Shown here: positions 1 to 11,873 of the stretch, in pieces
Numbering within the stretch: position 1 is the stretch's first letter
Layout: every line of letters starts with the position of its first letter
Assembly: GCA_015143295.1 (NCBI GenBank)
Contig: CM026555.1
Span: 124,001-188,000, forward strand
Length of the DNA stretch: 64,000 nucleotides
Direction: 5' to 3'
From: Tetracentron sinense
Taxonomy: Eukaryota; Streptophyta; Magnoliopsida; Trochodendrales; Trochodendraceae
Program-made: the position numbers and the translations under genes
The notes under the pieces: model-generated
What the model was told of the DNA's origin: nothing
Databases searched by the model: none
The model's input: only the letters and a program-made list of their open reading frames with translations

Positions 1-740
1 GTTGTTTGAGGAGAGCCTTAATCTAAAAAAGGATGAAATTTCCTTGACTAAAAATGACATATCAATGGAAAAGGAAATTGATGCATTTGACCTAGTGACT
101 TCTTGGTTGAAAGCCCTTGTGTCTTATTAAGATTAAGCTTCTTGAATCTAATTTACATGTTTGTCTTTATCAAAAGACAAGTCTTGAAATCAAGTTAGTT
201 GATCTTGAACAAGATTAGAGGTGTGGAGATGAGAAGGAAACTTCATCCACCTCATGCATTGAGTCTAGTGCTAAAAGGCGCCCTCTTGGTATTGGAAATG
301 ACCTTTATTTACTAAAATTCATTACTATATGTCATAAATGTGGAGTGAAGGGTCATATTAGGGCTCGATGTCCTAAACTTTGGTGTACTCCCAATCATGG
401 TTCTAGGAACTAAAACAATTTAAATTTGAATTTCTAAAGGAGAGTTGAGGTCCTAGTCAATATGCCTAGGAAGTTAAGTAAAGATTTATTTAGAATCTCT
501 CATAACTCTAGACAGTGGCATGGTCGGGACACTCCATTTGCTAGATATAGAGGAGGTAACAGGGACAACCTTGATGTTCGCCATAATCCTAGGACTCAAT
601 CTTGGAATAGGAGGAACAGTAGGAAAAGACAAAAGGTCATGCCAAACTCAACCGAAACGGTTAAAGACCAAAGGGTAGATCAATCTGTTAAAACCGTTTG
701 GATGAGGAACGAAAACTCGAAGGGCTTCACAGCCCGTGCC
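1..740 (+). pseudogene. Sirevirus-type gag fragment with CCHC zinc knuckle
   Basis: The first 125 bases encode a charged Leu/Lys/Glu-rich coiled-coil segment that ends in a stop near 127. A zinc knuckle (C-X2-C-X4-H-X4-C) lies at 330-371 and resembles the knuckle of the intact element at about 54709-54750. From 462 an open frame continues with a basic region ending in a VKTVWMRNENSKGF motif, equivalent to LKTVYVRKEDLKCF near 55089-55130 in the complete copy. After about 740 the similarity jumps to post-pol sequence. Several stops break the frame, so no functional product is expected. Confidence 0.75.
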
Positions 741-1345
741 TGTCATAGCCTAGGGTCTCCAGTTATTGTTATATCTTGTCCTACAACTATGCTTTATGTT
801 TATACTAGTAGTTTTAGTTTTGCTAGTATTTATTTTTTTTTGTTATGTCTTTTCTAATTTATTTATTTAAAAATTCAAAAAGATTGAAAAATAATAAAAT
901 CCAAAAATATTTTGGTCATATTTTCCCTGGATTAACTTGCATGATTTTTATTCCTTGCATGATCTTTATTTCATACTTGTCCAAGGTTAAACATGTTATT
1001 GTTGCTGATTCAGGATATAGTACCTTCTTTAGTCTCTTGGTTAAGCTAAAAATTAGACTAGTTTTAATTTGCACAGTTAGAGACTTATTCATATGTGCAT
1101 GCTTTGCAATTTCACATGCACTCTGACTGATTCTTTTGAGAGGTCTATGTCCTGAACTTGTTATTGTTAGGATTATCCTGAAGTGGCTACTAGGATAATC
1201 AATCTAGATTGACCATATTGTTAGTCATCCCCATTTTGTGTATCCTTCATAAGCAAAAACTGTAGCAATGAAAAGGGCTAACTATTAGGATAGTGTGAAA
1301 GCTACTATTGGGTGTAAAAAGTAGTAATGACTACTTATGTCATGG
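1..1345 (+). mobile_element. Internally deleted sirevirus-type Copia remnant, left end outside window
   Basis: The order seen is coiled-coil gag, CCHC knuckle and basic gag tail, followed directly by sequence like the non-coding region after pol in the complete sirevirus at 51524-62648. Shared landmarks are the A/T-rich tract after the pol stop (845-905 versus 58190-58260) and the CACATGCACTCTGACTGATT block (1109-1128 versus 58467-58486). Protease, integrase, RT and RNase H are missing. No LTR or TSD is visible because the window begins inside it. The right limit is approximate. Confidence 0.75.
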
Positions 1346-1419
1346 TTCACTCATCAAATGCTTCATTATTGCAGCTGAACCAATGTTGAAAGTTTTCCAT
1401 CCTTGTTAATTTTGGACAG

Positions 1420-2618
1420 TCATCGCTCAAGATGTTGTTCTTGATTTTGATAGTTGGATGGTGGTTCTGGGTCATTAGTTCGGAGCGGTGGTGGTTGTTT
1501 GTTCAAAATTGGTGAAACTACTTGTTGCTCGACTATACCCACTAGAACCAATCTGGGTTTAGCTCGAGCTTTCATATCTTCCTCAAGCCGTGTGTACTTA
1601 GTGGCTTTTGTGAGCATATCATCTAGTTTTTTTTTACCAGAGAGTCATACATGAGATTCCATAGGTAATGCATTTTTGAAGGAGAGAATACTGGTCTAAT
1701 CATCACAATCGTCCAGTGCCTGAATTTCCTCAAAACATTTTGTACAAAATATGGAAGAGATTTTGTTGGTTTTATTTTCAGGGTGAATAAAGAATCAGCT
1801 TCCTTTATGTGATTTGCAATATATCAAGAGATGAAAGCTGACCTAAGTGTGCCCATATTGTCAATAGAGCCAGTAGGAAGGTGATGGAACCACGCTAATG
1901 CTCATCCCTATAGACTGAAAAGGTATATACGACACATGAGAATGTCATCGTGCTCTTGTAGTGTCATAGATTGTTGATAATGAAGGAGATGATCCACTAG
2001 ATCCGTTCTTCCATTGAAAAGATTAAATTTTAGTGGAACAAACTTTCTGAGAGGTTCTTGATGAAGAATGGGGAAAGTAAAGGGAGAGTTTTGTACATCA
2101 TGCAAATCTTGTCATGCAGCTTAGTCAGCTTTGGTTTTGCTAGCCATCTTAAAGAACATGTCTCGTTTGGCCTAAATAAGGGCTTAAACTTTGTCTACAA
2201 TTATACCATCAATTCGAGCTGATGGCGAAGGTTGAGACATCCCTGGAAAATATGCATCATATCGGACTATATGAGGGTGATGACGTTGAGGATTTACATG
2301 AGATTGTATATGGAAAACATACACTAAATCATCGAAAGTCTGAGGAATCAGTGGTTAAATTTTCTCTTCAACAACATGCAAATGTTGTTGAATGTCATTA
2401 TGATTTGAATCAAGATGATTCAATTTTTCTTGTTGTTGCCTCATCATTTCGATGAGCAAATCTAATTGGGTTTGAATATCTTTGGGTTGGGATGGTTGAG
2501 GTTTTGAGGCCATAGTTCTAGACGAAGACAAATGAACAAGTAGATCCCAAAGAGAAGTTTCGTATAGATGATGCCAATTTTTGTGGGTGAGAAATTCTCT
2601 CACAGCCACTAGTTCCAC
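1420..2618 (-). pseudogene. Degraded Ty3/Gypsy gag fragment
   Basis: Three minus-strand open segments read in the order 2618-2355, 2105-1908 and 1617-1420. The first gives a Gln/Lys-rich coiled-coil N-terminus starting at MASKPQPSQPKD. The second has the plant Gypsy gag pattern PLRKFVPLKFNLFNGRTD with downstream HLLHYQQSMTLQ. The third ends in TKYTRLEEDMKARAK. Stops and frame changes separate them. No LTRs of this copy were found. The lineage (Tat-like is my guess) is not secure. Confidence 0.65.
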
Positions 2619-2975
2619 ATGTTTCTAGACGATTGGTTGAGGCAAGAAAAGGTTGTTGATGAGTGGTCGTCCGACCTATCAAGGTGTCGCGACCCAAAAC
2701 CCACCCTAGGAGTTAGAGTGAATCTTGAACGACTTATCATGACTTACATGACTTGCTTGAAAAACCAACCTGGAAAATACCTTGAGCATATATAATAGAG
2801 TACAATAATAGCAGAAACATGACTAACATGGCACAGCGGAAGTCTAAACAAACCTCTAAATATATATACGTAATCCAAGTTGTACAAATAAAACAAAAGA
2901 AAGTGTGGACATGCCCGCCAAAAATACATGAATATACTCTCCCAAGCTCACCCATAGTCACTCAGAATCTACCAC

Positions 2976-3095
2976 CTAGAAGTACTCATCTACATGAGGT
3001 TCCTCCGTAGGTTCCTCAACGTACTCCTCCTCCACCCATGGTCTAGGAGCACAGATGTCGAAAGGAGCGGCAACTCCCTCAGTACCTGCCGACAT
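2976..3095 (-). CDS. LTR micro-ORF, conserved 39-residue acidic peptide (copy 1)
   Basis: Open ATG-to-stop frame of 40 codons within the solo LTR. It starts MSAG, has PFDICAP in the middle and PWVEEEYVEEP further on, and ends in EYF and a stop. The same frame, motif and length recur in the other Tekay-type LTRs in the window. A CAG|G acceptor-like site overlaps codons 3-4. Whether it is translated or is an exon end is unknown. Confidence 0.35.
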   Translation of the reverse strand: MSAGTEGVAAPFDICAPRPWVEEEYVEEPTEEPHVDEYF

Positions 3096-5283
3096 AAACG
3101 TACAGCTGAGCATGGAATACTCAGCATGTACCAAATGCTAACCAGCAGCCACAACATAACAATAACGATATATAAATCAAGAAGCAATTCATATAATAAC
3201 AGGAAAGTAAAACAGTTTATATTCATGCTTGCATCACATAAAAGCCGATAAAACTCTAGAACTCATCGTGCACTTGACTTGACTCAAAATACTCTTTTCA
3301 TGGTTGAAAAACTTGTCATGTCTGTCTTTCTTGATCTTGTCGAGCGTGTCATGTCATGCGTGTCATGCGTGCTTGCTTGGAATTAAAACATGCTCATGTA
3401 ACTTATGAGATGCGCTTGTGAAATGCACTTGTGAGATGCACTTGGGAGGGAAGGGAGACCCTTCTTTCAATGACATGTACTTGAGAGGGAAGGGAGACCC
3501 TTCTTTCGATGATATGCACTTGTGAGTGAGGGGAGACCCCTCTTGGAATGGAGGGAAGTGTAAACTCTCTCCTATGCAATGCTTGTTCGTGTCCTTGTCA
3601 AAAGCGAGGCAAAACATATCGTAAGATATGTCCTACCTCTAGACCTTATTCTTGAAAACACCAGTAAGTCATGTCATGCATGCTTTGCTCGTGACATCGT
3701 GTACATGCTTTCACTTGGAAGTAAATATGACATTTGAGATTTCAACAATACATAGAATATCATAATTTTAAACAAGTAAATGTTCATGCCATTTATGGAA
3801 AGCAATTAATCACACTATCATAATCCCTAGCAATTCCATATGCCTTTAAACATGCATTTCTTGATTTACAATTCAATTTCATCACTTTGGCATTTCATCA
3901 AACATATGGTGTGTACATTATTTGTTAAAGCCTATACCATGCTTATCTAGATGGTTTTGTATTCTCAACATACATGTGTATTTATTATTGATACCATGCC
4001 CTTCCCATTTCATTCATCATCACACATCCACACAGCATCCATCGCCCATCATCCTCCTTCATTCATCCCATAACATTTACATACTTAGATAGTAGAGAAG
4101 AGATGGGTTTGTCTTCTCAACATACATGTGTATTCATTATTGATACAATGCCCTTCCCATTTCATTCATCATCACACATCTACACGGCATCCATCGCCCA
4201 TCATCCTCCATTCAATCATCCCATAACATTTACATACTTAGATAGTAGAGAAGAATCATAAAAATGAAGAAGAGAAAGGAGAATGTGAACTAGGAGGGTA
4301 GCGTAAAGTACCGACCTTGAAAAAGCGAGGAAAACCTTCCCAAAACTTGTGTGGAGTCGCTGCCCTAGCTTGGAGAACGTGCTCCTCACGAGTTTGAACC
4401 TTGGATTGGAGAATCCAAGCCTTCAATATGATCTTGGGTTTTCAAAACCCTTGATTTGCTCAAGAGGATGCCCTAGGTTAGAATCCCCTTTTCTCCTCTC
4501 TCCCTTTCTCTCAAATTGTCGCGACCCAAAACCCACCCTAGGAGTTAGAGTGAATCGTGGACGACTAAATCATGACTTACATGACTTGCTTGACAAACCA
4601 CCTGCAAAACACCCACAGAGCATATACAATAGAGGATAACAGCGGAAGCATAACTATAAGACACAGCGGATGTCTAACAAACCTCTAAGTATATACACAT
4701 GGTCCAAGTTTTAATACAAAGAAATCAAAACAAAGAAAGTGCGGACATGCCCGCCAAAATACATGGAAATAATCACTCATGCTCACCCACAGCTAATCCA
4801 CTCAAAATCTAACACCACCTACTGATAACCCTCTATGGGAGTTCCTCCAAAGGCTCCTCGACGTACTCCTCCTCCACCCATGACCAGGAGCACAAACATC
4901 AAATGGAGCAGCAGCTCCCTCAGAACCTGCAGACATAAGAAGTACGGCTGAGCATGGAATACTCAGCGGGCACTAAATACTAAGCAACAGTTATAGCAAG
5001 AGATAGCAATGCATACCCAGGAAACAATATAGATATATATGAATCAGGAACAGTTAATATCATACAAAAAAATAAGAAAATTCATAATCATGCTTACAGT
5101 TCATGAAAAGCCGATAAAATCCTTGAAAAACACCATGCACTTGACTTGACTTAAAATACCCTTCGCGTAATTGGGAACTTATTTACCGTGTCATGCTTGT
5201 CATGCTTGTATCATGCGTGCCATGTCATGCTATGCGTGTCATGCGTGTATCATGCTTGCTTATTCGGAACTTAAACATGTTCA

Positions 5284-5704
5284 CATGCCTAGTTGCCGTT
5301 CATAGTCCGTCGCAACTAGTACCCTATATGCGGAATGACATGCCTAGTTTTCGTTCATAGTCCGTCGCAACTAGTACCTTATATGCGGAATGACATGCCT
5401 AGTTGCCATTCATAGTCCGTCGCAACTAGTACCTTATATGCAGAATGACATGCCTAGTTGCCGTTCACAGCCCGTCACAACTAGCATCCATGCAGAATGT
5501 GTATGACTAATTGCCGTTCATAGCCCGTCGCAACTAGCATCCATGCGGAATGATATGCCTAGTTGCCGTTCACAGCCCGTCGCAACTAGCATCCATGCAG
5601 AATGTGTATGACTAATTGCCGTTCATAGCCCGTCGCAACTAGCATCCATGCGGAATGATATGCCTAGTTTCCGTTCATAGTCCGTCGCAACTAGCATCCA
5701 TGCG
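5284..5704. repeat. LTR tandem array, eight units of about 52-55 bp
   Basis: Units begin (C/T)ATG(C/A)CTA(G/A)TT and contain CCGTCGCAACTAG. The first three units are the 55-bp type with a TATATGC segment; the later ones alternate between two shorter types. The partner LTR has seven units (13004-13369). The array matches no coding or CRISPR pattern. Confidence 0.9.
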
Positions 5705-5815
5705 TGTCATGTCATGCCATGAGTGTCATGAAATGCTATGCTATGCGTGTCATGCGATGCTATGCCATGCGTCTAATGCGATGCCATGCCATGCGTGTAA
5801 TGCGATGGGATGGGG
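5705..5815. repeat. CATG-rich low-complexity tract in LTR
   Basis: Dense irregular repeats of GTCATG, CCATGCG and TGCTATGC follow the tandem array. The partner LTR has the same tract at 13370-13483. Its CATG content suggests slippage or local expansion. No coding potential was recognised. Confidence 0.8.
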
Positions 5816-6740
5816 ACCCTTCCCTATGCAATGCATGATCATGTTGTCCTTGACAAAAGTGGAGTGAAACATATCGTAGGATATGCCCCACCTCTACATC
5901 TCGTCCTTAAAAACATCGGTAAATCACGTCGTTTCATGCCGTGCTCGTGTAGTCGTGTATACACTTGCAATGGAAATTAAATATGACATTTTGGGGAATT
6001 CACAATACATTGCACATCACCATATATACAAGTAATAAATTAAACAATTTAGGGAAAGTGCGAAAACACACTACCATAACCCTAGCAATTTCCATGAATG
6101 TTTAAGCATGCAATTTCTTTATTTATTATTCATTTCATTCATCTTGGCATTTCATCAAACATGGTGTGTTCATTATTGATTTACCCTACAACATGCTTTT
6201 CTAGATGGGTTTTACTCAAATCATGCATGTATGTTCATTATTGGAACAATGCCCTCCCCATTTTAATCATCACAACACAACCATTGGCATCCAATCGCCC
6301 ATTCCATCTCCATTCACCATTCACAACCATCCATCTCATAGTACATGTGTAAATAAAGGAAAATAAAGAGAAATAAAGGGAAAAGAGGAACTATAACTAG
6401 GAGGGTAGCAAGAAGTACCGACCTTGATCAAGTGAGGAAGAAATACCCTTCCAAAAACGACCGTGAGTTGCTGCCCTAGCTTGAGGAGATGCTCCTCACG
6501 AGCTTGTGCCTTGATCTTGAAGAAAAATGGGCTTGAGTTGAGTGTGGGTTCACAAACCCCTTGATTTCTCTCCAAAATGGAAACCCTAGGTTTAGGAATC
6601 GCCCTCTCCTCTCTTCTTATCTCCCAATCTCTTTAAGTGTCGAAATGAAGCCCTAAAGGCTCGGGTTAAACTCTTAAGGTAAGAGTGAACCGACCAAAAG
6701 ACCATAATACCCTTACTGAAATTTCTGCAAAAACGCGAGT

Positions 6741-6924
6741 ACCGAGCGATCCGTATTAATGACCGATCGATCGGTTGCCTACCGATCGATCGGTTTCATA
6801 ACCAAGCGATCGGTTAAAATTTCACTCTCTGGAAAATTTCCCCATACAAAAATCTTGACCAGTCGATAGCCTCCGAGCGATCGGTTTTGGACCGATCGAT
6901 CGCTCCATGGACCGAGCGATCGGT
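6741..6924 (-). promoter_or_regulatory. Palindrome module of Gypsy LTR
   Basis: Repeated 14-mers of type ACCGATCGATCGGT and ACCGAGCGATCGGT, perfect or near-perfect palindromes, are spaced through the segment. The 47-nt spacer at 6825-6871 matches the sirevirus LTR spacer (51889-51935) in the same sense orientation with three mismatches. Its position within the LTR fits a U3 regulatory region, but no convincing TATA box follows it in this family. A regulatory role is inferred. Confidence 0.6.
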
Positions 6925-7136
6925 GGTCTGCAGGTCCAAACTGTTTTGGCCATAACTTTTGACTCGTTCGTCCGATTTTGACGATTCAACTTGCGTTGGG
7001 TTCGTACTTCGAAAACAAACATTTCTGACGTTTTGGAATTTCTAATTTCTTCTTTATTTATTAATTATACCTCTTTAAAGGCAAAATGGCAACGAAAGTG
7101 TCATGCATTAAATGTGAAAAAGTTCGGGGCTCTACA

Positions 7137-7148
7137 TCCTCCCCCCTT
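7137..7148 (-). other. Polypurine tract
   Basis: On the minus strand, AAGGGGGGAGGA abuts the 3' LTR start (TGTAGAGC). This is the plus-strand priming site of the element. The same tract sits at 21577-21588 next to the middle LTR of the recombinant element. Confidence 0.9.
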
Positions 7149-7236
7149 ACAAAAATTTCGTCCTCGAAATTTAGACGCTACTTGCATTACAAACCAAAAT
7201 GAAAATTACAAGTCATATACAAACTTATGCAAAAAC

Positions 7237-10200
7237 TCATTCAAATTGTTCTGGGTACTTCGCTTTTATTTCGGCTTCACGCTCCCATGTAGCTTCTTCC
7301 CGAGCATGGTGTTGCAATTGCACAAGAACCAAAGGGATTGTCTTGTTGTGAAGCACTTGATCTCTTCGATCCAAAATTTGAACCGGCTTTTCAATCAAGG
7401 TGAGGTCCTCTCGAATCTCCAACGGTTCCAAGTCTATGACATACGAAGGATCCGCAATGTACTTCTGAAACATAGACACATGGAAAACATTGTGAACTGC
7501 GGTCATGTGAGGTGGAAGGGCAACCCTGTAGGCAACCTCACCCACTCGCGTGGTGATCTCAAACGGGCCAACATATCGAGGACTAAGCTTGCCTCTTTTG
7601 CTGAATCTCATAATCCCTTTGCTAGGAGATACTTTCACAAAGACTCGATCCCCAACTTGAAATTCCAAGTCCCTACGGCGCGTGTCCGCATAACTTTTCT
7701 GGCAATCTTGAGCGGCTTTCAATCAATCCCGGATGATCTTAACTGTGTTTGCAATTTTCTCAACCAACTCCGGACCAAGTACTTTCCTTTCTCCTACCTC
7801 ATCCCAATAGAGAGGAGACCTACAACTTCGCCCATACAAGGCCTCAAATGGTGCCATTTGGATACTCGTCTGATAGCTGTTATTATAGGCGAATTCAACC
7901 AAAGGCAAGTGCTCTTCCCAACTGCCTCTGAAATCCAACATACAAGCCCGAAGCATGTCTTCAATGACTTGGTTCACTCTCTCGGTTTGTCCATCCGTCT
8001 GTGGATGAAAAGCGGTGCTGAAATCAAGTCGGGAACCCATAGCCTCTTGGAAACTTTTCCAAAATCTTGACGTGAATCTTGGATCCCGATCCGACACAAT
8101 ACTAACGGGCACTCCGTGCAACCTCACCACTTCCTTGATGTACAAAGCGGCTAACTGACTAGAGTTGAAAGTAGTTCGATAGGGTAAGAAATGTGCGGAC
8201 TTTGTCAGACGATCCACTACAATCCAAATCGCATCTGAGCCCCTTGCCGTTTTTGGCAAGCCAACTATGAAATCCAAGGATATGTTCTCCCACTCGGGAA
8301 TAGGAAGAGAATGCAATAAACCGGGGGGTCGCATGTGTTCTGCTTTCACCTGTTGGCACACTAAGCACCGTGCCACATATTCTGCAACATCCCTCTTCAT
8401 ATTCCGCCACCAAAAGTGACTCTTGAGGTTCTGGTACATCTTTGTACCCCCTGGATGCACAGTGTACTTTGCCCGGTGGGCTTCATCCATAATCTCCCTC
8501 CGAAGATCTGCATTGGCTGGGACACACAGCCTTCCCTTGAATGTGATAGCACCTTGGCTAGTGAGAGAGAAGTCCTCACTACCCTTAGCAACTTCCTTGT
8601 CCAGATAAGCCAACAATTCAGCATCCGTGGCTTGGTATTCTTGGATCAAATCTATAATGTATGGCCGACCCGTGACATTTGCTAAGATAGGACTACAGAC
8701 AGAGTCATTCACACTAATGTCCAGATTTGCCAAGTCTTCAAGTAGCTTCCATTCCTGCACTAACATGCATGCTAATAACCCCGGAGGTCTTCTACTCAAA
8801 GCATCAGCCACTACATTTGCTTTACCCAGGTGGTATTGAATGGTACAATCATAGTCTTTCAAAAATTCCATCCAACGCCGTTGCCTTAGATTCAGCTCCT
8901 TTTAGGAAAAGAGATACTTAAAACTCTTGTGATCGGTAAACACATAGAACTCCACCCCATAAAGGTAATGACGCCAAATCTTAAGTGCAAACACGACTGC
9001 CGCAAGCTCCAAGTCGTGCGTGGGATAATTCTTCTCACGCTCCTTCAATTGCCTTGATGCATAGGCAATGACTTTCTTGTGCTGCATGAGTACACACCCA
9101 AGTCCAACGTGTGAGGCATCACTATACACCTCATACTCATAAGGTCCAGATGGCACAGTAAGGACAGGGGCTGTAGTAAGCCTCTTCTTCAGTTCTGTGA
9201 AACTGATCTCGCACTTATCACTCCATACAAACTTGGCGTTCTTCCTTGTCAGGTAAGTGAGCGGTGCTGCAAGGCTGGCGAAACTCTATACGAATCTCCT
9301 GTAGTAGCCTGCCAGCCCAAGAAAACTGCGTATCTCTGTGACACTCTTGGGCCTTGCCCAACTCATAACAGCCTCTATCTTCTTTGGATCTACCGATATG
9401 CCTTCCGCGGAAACAACGTGGCCTAGAAATGCCACCTCTTCGAGCCAAAACTCACACTTGCTAAGTTTGGCATATAGCTTGTGCTCTCTTAGCATTTCCA
9501 AAGCAAGGCGTAGATTACGTGTGTGATCTTCCCGTGTCTGGGAATAGACCAAAATGTCATCAACAAATACAATCACGCACCTATCAAGATATGGCCGGAA
9601 CACCCGGTTCATCAAATCCATAAAGGCTGCCAGCGCGTTCGTGAGACCAAAAGGCATCACCAAGAACTCGTAGTGCCCATATCGAGTCCTGAAAGCAGTT
9701 TTGGGAACATCTTCCACCTCAATCTTCAACTGGTGATAACCCGATCGAAGATCTATCTTCCACTTTGTTCAATTGCCGGTAATCAAAGCACATCCGCATC
9801 GAGCCATCTTTCTTTTTAACAAACAACACCGGGGCACCCCACGGTGAGACACTTGGTCGAATGAAGCCAAGGCCTTGCAATTCCTCCAACTGGGTCTTCA
9901 ACTCCTTAAGTTCAACCGGGGCCATTCTATACGGAGCCCGAAAGATGGGAGCTGTGCCTGGTGCAAGCTCGATCACAAACTCAATCTCCCTGTCTGGAGA
10001 TAATCCTGGCAACTCCTCTGGAAATACATCCAGGAATTCACTCACGACCGGAATAGTCGAAGAGTCCTTTGCCTCGAGGTTCACTAAGCTCAATGCCGCA
10101 AAACGAGCGATATCTCTACTTTTTAACCCCCGAAAGTGAAATGGTTTTCCTTCTACCGGCTTGAAGAGTACCATATTCTCAAAGCAAGCTACATGCCCAT

Positions 10201-10482
10201 GATGTGCTGCTAACCAATCCATTCCCAATATAACATCAAAGTCTTGGAATCCCAGGACGATGGGATCAACCGCCAACTCGTGGCTTCCAACTTGGGCCAC
10301 ACTATTTCTATACACTTTATCTGCCAATACTGTTTTACCGAGAGGAGTCGAAATGGCTAACTCCGGTTTTAGCTGACTAGGCTCCACAGAAAAGCCTTCT
10401 GAAAAACTCGGCGAGACAAACGAATGAGTAGACCCGGTATCAATCAATACTCGAGCCAAATACTCATTGACTAGTAGGGTTC
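7237..10482 (-). pseudogene. pol: Chromovirus pol: protease, RT, RNase H, integrase, chromodomain
   Basis: Sense order: protease with active-site IDTGSTHSF near 10445; RT with [21 protein letters not shown] and [10 protein letters not shown] (about 9500-9800); RNase H with the [10 protein letters not shown] segment; integrase with the CLVCQQVK finger near 8350, LDFIVGLP, and [15 protein letters not shown]; then a chromodomain ending at 7237. Damage: a 74-bp deletion at about 9760, compared with the copy at 24170-24263, removes the RT segment around [11 protein letters not shown] and shifts frame. Stops lie at 9288-9286 (Glu to TAG), 8904-8902 (Gln to TAA) and 7725-7723 (Trp to TGA). The reading frame enters through the proposed acceptor at 10482. 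No enzyme is expected from this copy. Confidence 0.93.
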
Positions 10483-10624
10483 CTGAAATTTTAACTAGTT
10501 ACGTCAATTCAAGCATCAACAGTGTATACACATAGGTATATATATATAGCATACCAAGTACGTACACAAGGAATAAAACATAACATAACAATCACGAATA
10601 AAGAAAATAACTCCAAACGCGTAC
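10483..10624 (-). other. Putative intron between gag and protease (142 nt)
   Basis: The minus strand reads AAG|GTACGCG at the donor (10625|10624) and AAATTTCAG|GAACC at the acceptor (10483|10482). The interior is T/A-rich. Removing 142 nt moves gag (codon starting at 10625) into the protease frame, giving [11 protein letters not shown] across the join. Unspliced, gag ends inside it at 10511-10509. Equivalent intervals of 145 nt occur at 17456-17600 and 24976-25120 in two other copies, with the same length modulo three. Splicing itself is inferred. Confidence 0.72.
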
Positions 10625-11873
10625 CTTGCACCACATCATCAGATGCAAGTACATCACCCTCTGTCAAAGCAAATACATGCCCCTGGTTCGCCTGGCGAGA
10701 CTGAGGTGTAGACCGGGTAGTCTGAGATGACGCCTGATATGATCCTGCTGGGCGTGCTGGTGGCCTAATCCCCTGAGACTGGCCTGGTAAATGCCGGGTA
10801 GGGCAATCCCTGATCACGTGGCCCTGGCGACCACAGTGAAAACATCCACCTGATGCTCTTAGGCAATCCCCTGCCGGGTGCCTTCGGCCGCATGAAGTGC
10901 AGACCTCGTGTGTGCGGGTAGGAGGGGCCTGAGGTGGAGCGTATCTCACCACCTGAGGTGCAACTGGCCGTGGGGCCAGGAGAGCCTGAGGTCAAGGTGC
11001 CTGTGGCACGTACTGCCGTGGTGCTGGAGGCGCATAAGTCGGCCTCATCTGTGGTGCTGGCCATGTATACTGATAAGGGCCGGTACGAGCCCGCCTCTCT
11101 AGAGGTGCTGAACTACTGGATTGGCCTCTCGTTAATTCCCTCTTTTTGGACACCGCCTCAGAGTTGGTCTCAACCAACAAGGCTTTATCCACCACTTCAG
11201 CGTAAGTGGCGTGCCTAAAGACCGATACTTTCTCCATGATGACATCCTTGAGTCCTTGCTCAAACCTCCTCTCCTTCATTGCCTCGGTGGCAATCATATG
11301 TGTCGCGAAGCGTGATAGCTCCGAGAACTTGGCCTCATAAGCGGCCACAGACATCGAACCTTGCTCAAGGTTGATGAATTCTCTCTCTTTCTTTTTCCGA
11401 GCTCCAACCAGGAAATACTTCTTATAGAACGTATCCTTAAACTCCTCCCAAGTCCACGGTTGACCTTGCATAGTCAAGTCCCGTGTCCTCAATGCGGACA
11501 ACCACCAATGGTGGGCTTCACCTTCTAGCATGAAAACTACCCATGCTACTTTCTCTTCCTCTGTAGGAGAGAGCACCGCAAATATCTTCTCAACCTGGAG
11601 GACCCAAGCCTCCGCAGCAAGAGGGTCCACACTCGTATGGAAGGATGGAGGCCTTAATCTCCGGAATGCCTCAACTCCAGCTGTACGATGTACTGGAGCT
11701 CTAGGCGGTGGAGTAGGTGCTGCTGATGCCGGTATAGTTTGCAGAGCCGCCAGGATGGCGAGTGTCTCAGCAATAGAGCCTAAGACCTGAGAGAGGTCCG
11801 GCTGCTCATCCTCATCCCGTGAAGAAGAGGAAGCTCTAGTATGTGATCCACGACCCCGTGTGTTCCGTCTCAT
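10509..11873 (-). pseudogene. gag: Chromovirus gag with CCHC zinc knuckle
   Basis: The start ATG at 11873-11871 gives a basic N-terminus, MRRNTRGRGSHTRASSSSRD. The capsid region follows with AWVLQVEKIFAVL, HHWWLSALRTRDL and WTWEEFKDTFYKKYF, the retrotransposon gag domain. A Pro/Ala-rich linker leads to CTSCGRRHPAGDC and then the knuckle CFHCGRQGHVIRDC near 10840-10800. One in-frame TGA at 10994-10992 replaces an Arg codon (CGA in the related copy), consistent with CpG decay. Beyond the proposed splice donor the unspliced frame adds a hydrophobic tail and stops at 10509. Apart from the one stop it looks nearly intact. Confidence 0.93.

Larger units (their letters stand above)
4517..7136 (-). 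repeat. 3' LTR of the 4517-14802 chromovirus
   Basis: 2,620 bp. Sense ends are TGTAGAGCCCC and GGGTCGCGACA. It contains an eight-unit tandem array (5284-5704), a CATG-rich tract, a palindrome module (6741-6924) and the micro-ORF region at 4819-4936. Two one-base losses break the micro-ORF here. Confidence 0.95.

Noticed and set aside
5284..5704. CRISPR-like direct repeats
   Set aside because: The units are contiguous with no unique spacers, occur in both LTRs of one retrotransposon, and the genome is a plant.
6991..8070. 359-residue plus-strand open frame
   Set aside because: It lies antisense to the integrase and chromodomain of the chromovirus and has no recognisable domain; the similar frame at 21623-22210 is antisense to the same genes.
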